This document shows positions 4,880-5,575 of a stretch of 5,575 nucleotides of DNA, piece after piece. The notes under the pieces were generated by a model that had not been told where the DNA came from, did no database searches, and saw only the letters and a program-made list of their open reading frames with translations. This stretch comes from Marmoricola sp. GTDB taxonomy: Bacteria; Actinomycetota; Actinomycetes; Propionibacteriales; Nocardioidaceae. The translations under genes and the position numbers were made by a program. How positions within the stretch are numbered: position 1 is the first letter of the stretch; the number at the start of each line of letters is the position of its first letter. The stretch lies in assembly GCA_030151765.1 (NCBI GenBank), contig JASLCW010000302.1, positions 1 through 5,575 of the forward strand, written 5' to 3'.

Positions 4880-5575
4880 CCCGGAGTCGGGCTGCGCGTC
4901 GACGAGGCGCGTACGTCGAGGCGGACGGGTAGTCCCGGCTCCACCGTGGGCTCCCCCGTCTCGATGGCCTTCACCAGCGCCAGCACGGCGCGGGTCGTCG
5001 ACTCCGCGGGGAGCAGCGAGAGCGTCGTGATCGGAGGGGCCGTCCACGCATAGGCGGCGTCCTCGCTGGCGGTGACGATCAGGAGGTCGTCGGGCACCCG
5101 GAGGCCGAGGTCGCGGGCGGCACTGAGGACGCCGCGGCCGCAGCCGTCGAAGATCCCGTAGATCGCATCCGCGCCGGCCTCGAGCAGGTCCCGCGCGGCG
5201 GTCCGCCCCTCGACGTCGTCGTGCCCGAGCCGACCGACCAGCGGAACCTCGACGCGGGTTGAGTACGCCGCCACGCAGGCCCGGGTGTACTCGTCGGAGC
5301 TGTCACCGGCGAGCAAGGCGATCCGCCGCGCACCCTGCTCCTCGAGATGGCCGATCACGATGTCGAGCGTCCGGTCGTGGTCGTTGTCGACCCAGGAGTC
5401 GTTCGCCGGATCGGCCGGGCGGCCGTCGAAGGCCAGTGGGATGCCCCGCCCCCGCAGGACGGTCACCGCCGGGTCCCCCTCGGGCGAGTCGATCAGCAGC
5501 ACGCCGTCGACGGCGACCCGCGACCAGCCCTCCGCGTCGAGGCCGGGCTCGGCTACCGGCCCAACGCGGCCGGCC
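4864..5575 (-). CDS. LacI-family transcriptional regulator (5' end outside window)
   Basis: The minus-strand frame is open to the window edge, giving 236 C-terminal residues. An internal GTG at 5502 is not the real start, because the frame upstream of it continues with family-like sequence (…VAVDG then VLLID). The family markers are DGVLLID, the RGIPLAFDGRP strand-turn, WVDNDH (fragment residues 61–66), the IGHLEEQGARRIALLAG helix-strand, GADAIYGIFDGCGRGVL, LGLRVPDDLLIV, and the PPITTLSL segment near the C-terminus. These belong to the periplasmic-binding-protein-like effector domain of LacI/GalR repressors. About 100 N-terminal residues, including the helix-turn-helix, lie beyond the edge. 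The effector is probably a sugar or small metabolite by family; nothing here identifies it. It is convergent with the prenyl synthase, so it more likely controls genes upstream of itself, outside the window. Confidence 0.88.
   Translation of the reverse strand, partial: AGRVGPVAEPGLDAEGWSRVAVDGVLLIDSPEGDPAVTVLRGRGIPLAFDGRPADPANDSWVDNDHDRTLDIVIGHLEEQGARRIALLAGDSSDEYTRACVAAYSTRVEVPLVGRLGHDDVEGRTAARDLLEAGADAIYGIFDGCGRGVLSAARDLGLRVPDDLLIVTASEDAAYAWTAPPITTLSLLPAESTTRAVLALVKAIETGEPTVEPGLPVRLDVRASSTRSPTPGQTSR

Noticed and set aside
3755..5047. A 430-codon minus-strand frame opposite the prenyl synthase.
   Set aside because: Shadow of the prenyl synthase, whose Asp-rich motifs are unmistakable; it also runs into the lacI-type gene in a different frame.

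Overview
The window is GC-rich with strong G/C preference at third codon positions, which points to a high-GC actinobacterium. The metF–prenyl synthase neighbourhood and the start-site architecture fit Actinomycetes. A placement in or near Propionibacteriales is only an impression. Five protein genes fill almost everything after position 260. None of the four visible start codons has a convincing Shine-Dalgarno sequence, and three sit 6–7 nt behind a TANNNT -10 element, the classic layout of actinobacterial leaderless transcripts.

Layout: (1) 1–260, no gene. This is a strongly strand-asymmetric tract (A far exceeds T on the + strand) with a degenerate two-copy module, ending in a candidate leaderless promoter. 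(2) 261–1595 (+), a CrtI/phytoene-desaturase-like FAD-dependent oxidoreductase. (3) 1659–2942 (+), a 12-TM major facilitator transporter. Its ATG lies inside a perfect 10-bp inverted repeat in the 63-bp gap behind gene 2. (4) 2829–3758 (-), metF (5,10-methylenetetrahydrofolate reductase), convergent with the transporter and overlapping its 3' end by 114 bp in exact codon register. A 9-bp all-G/C hairpin sits at the junction. (5) 3791–4879 (+), a short-chain trans-prenyl diphosphate synthase (GGPP-synthase-like), divergent from metF across only 32 bp that hold two facing -10 elements. (6) 4864–5575 (-), the ligand-binding part of a LacI-family repressor, cut by the window edge and overlapping the prenyl synthase by 16 bp.

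How the genes may fit together: the prenyl synthase supplies allylic diphosphates, and the CrtI-like enzyme belongs to a family that oxidises carotenoids and related lipids, so a shared isoprenoid theme is possible. There is no phytoene synthase here and the two are not in one operon. MetF (one-carbon/methionine metabolism) paired with a divergent GGPP-type synthase is, to my knowledge, a recurring actinobacterial arrangement. The window looks like compact chromosomal housekeeping and accessory metabolism. I see no defence system, mobile element, CRISPR array or RNA gene. The most notable signals are in the gene junctions and the upstream tract.
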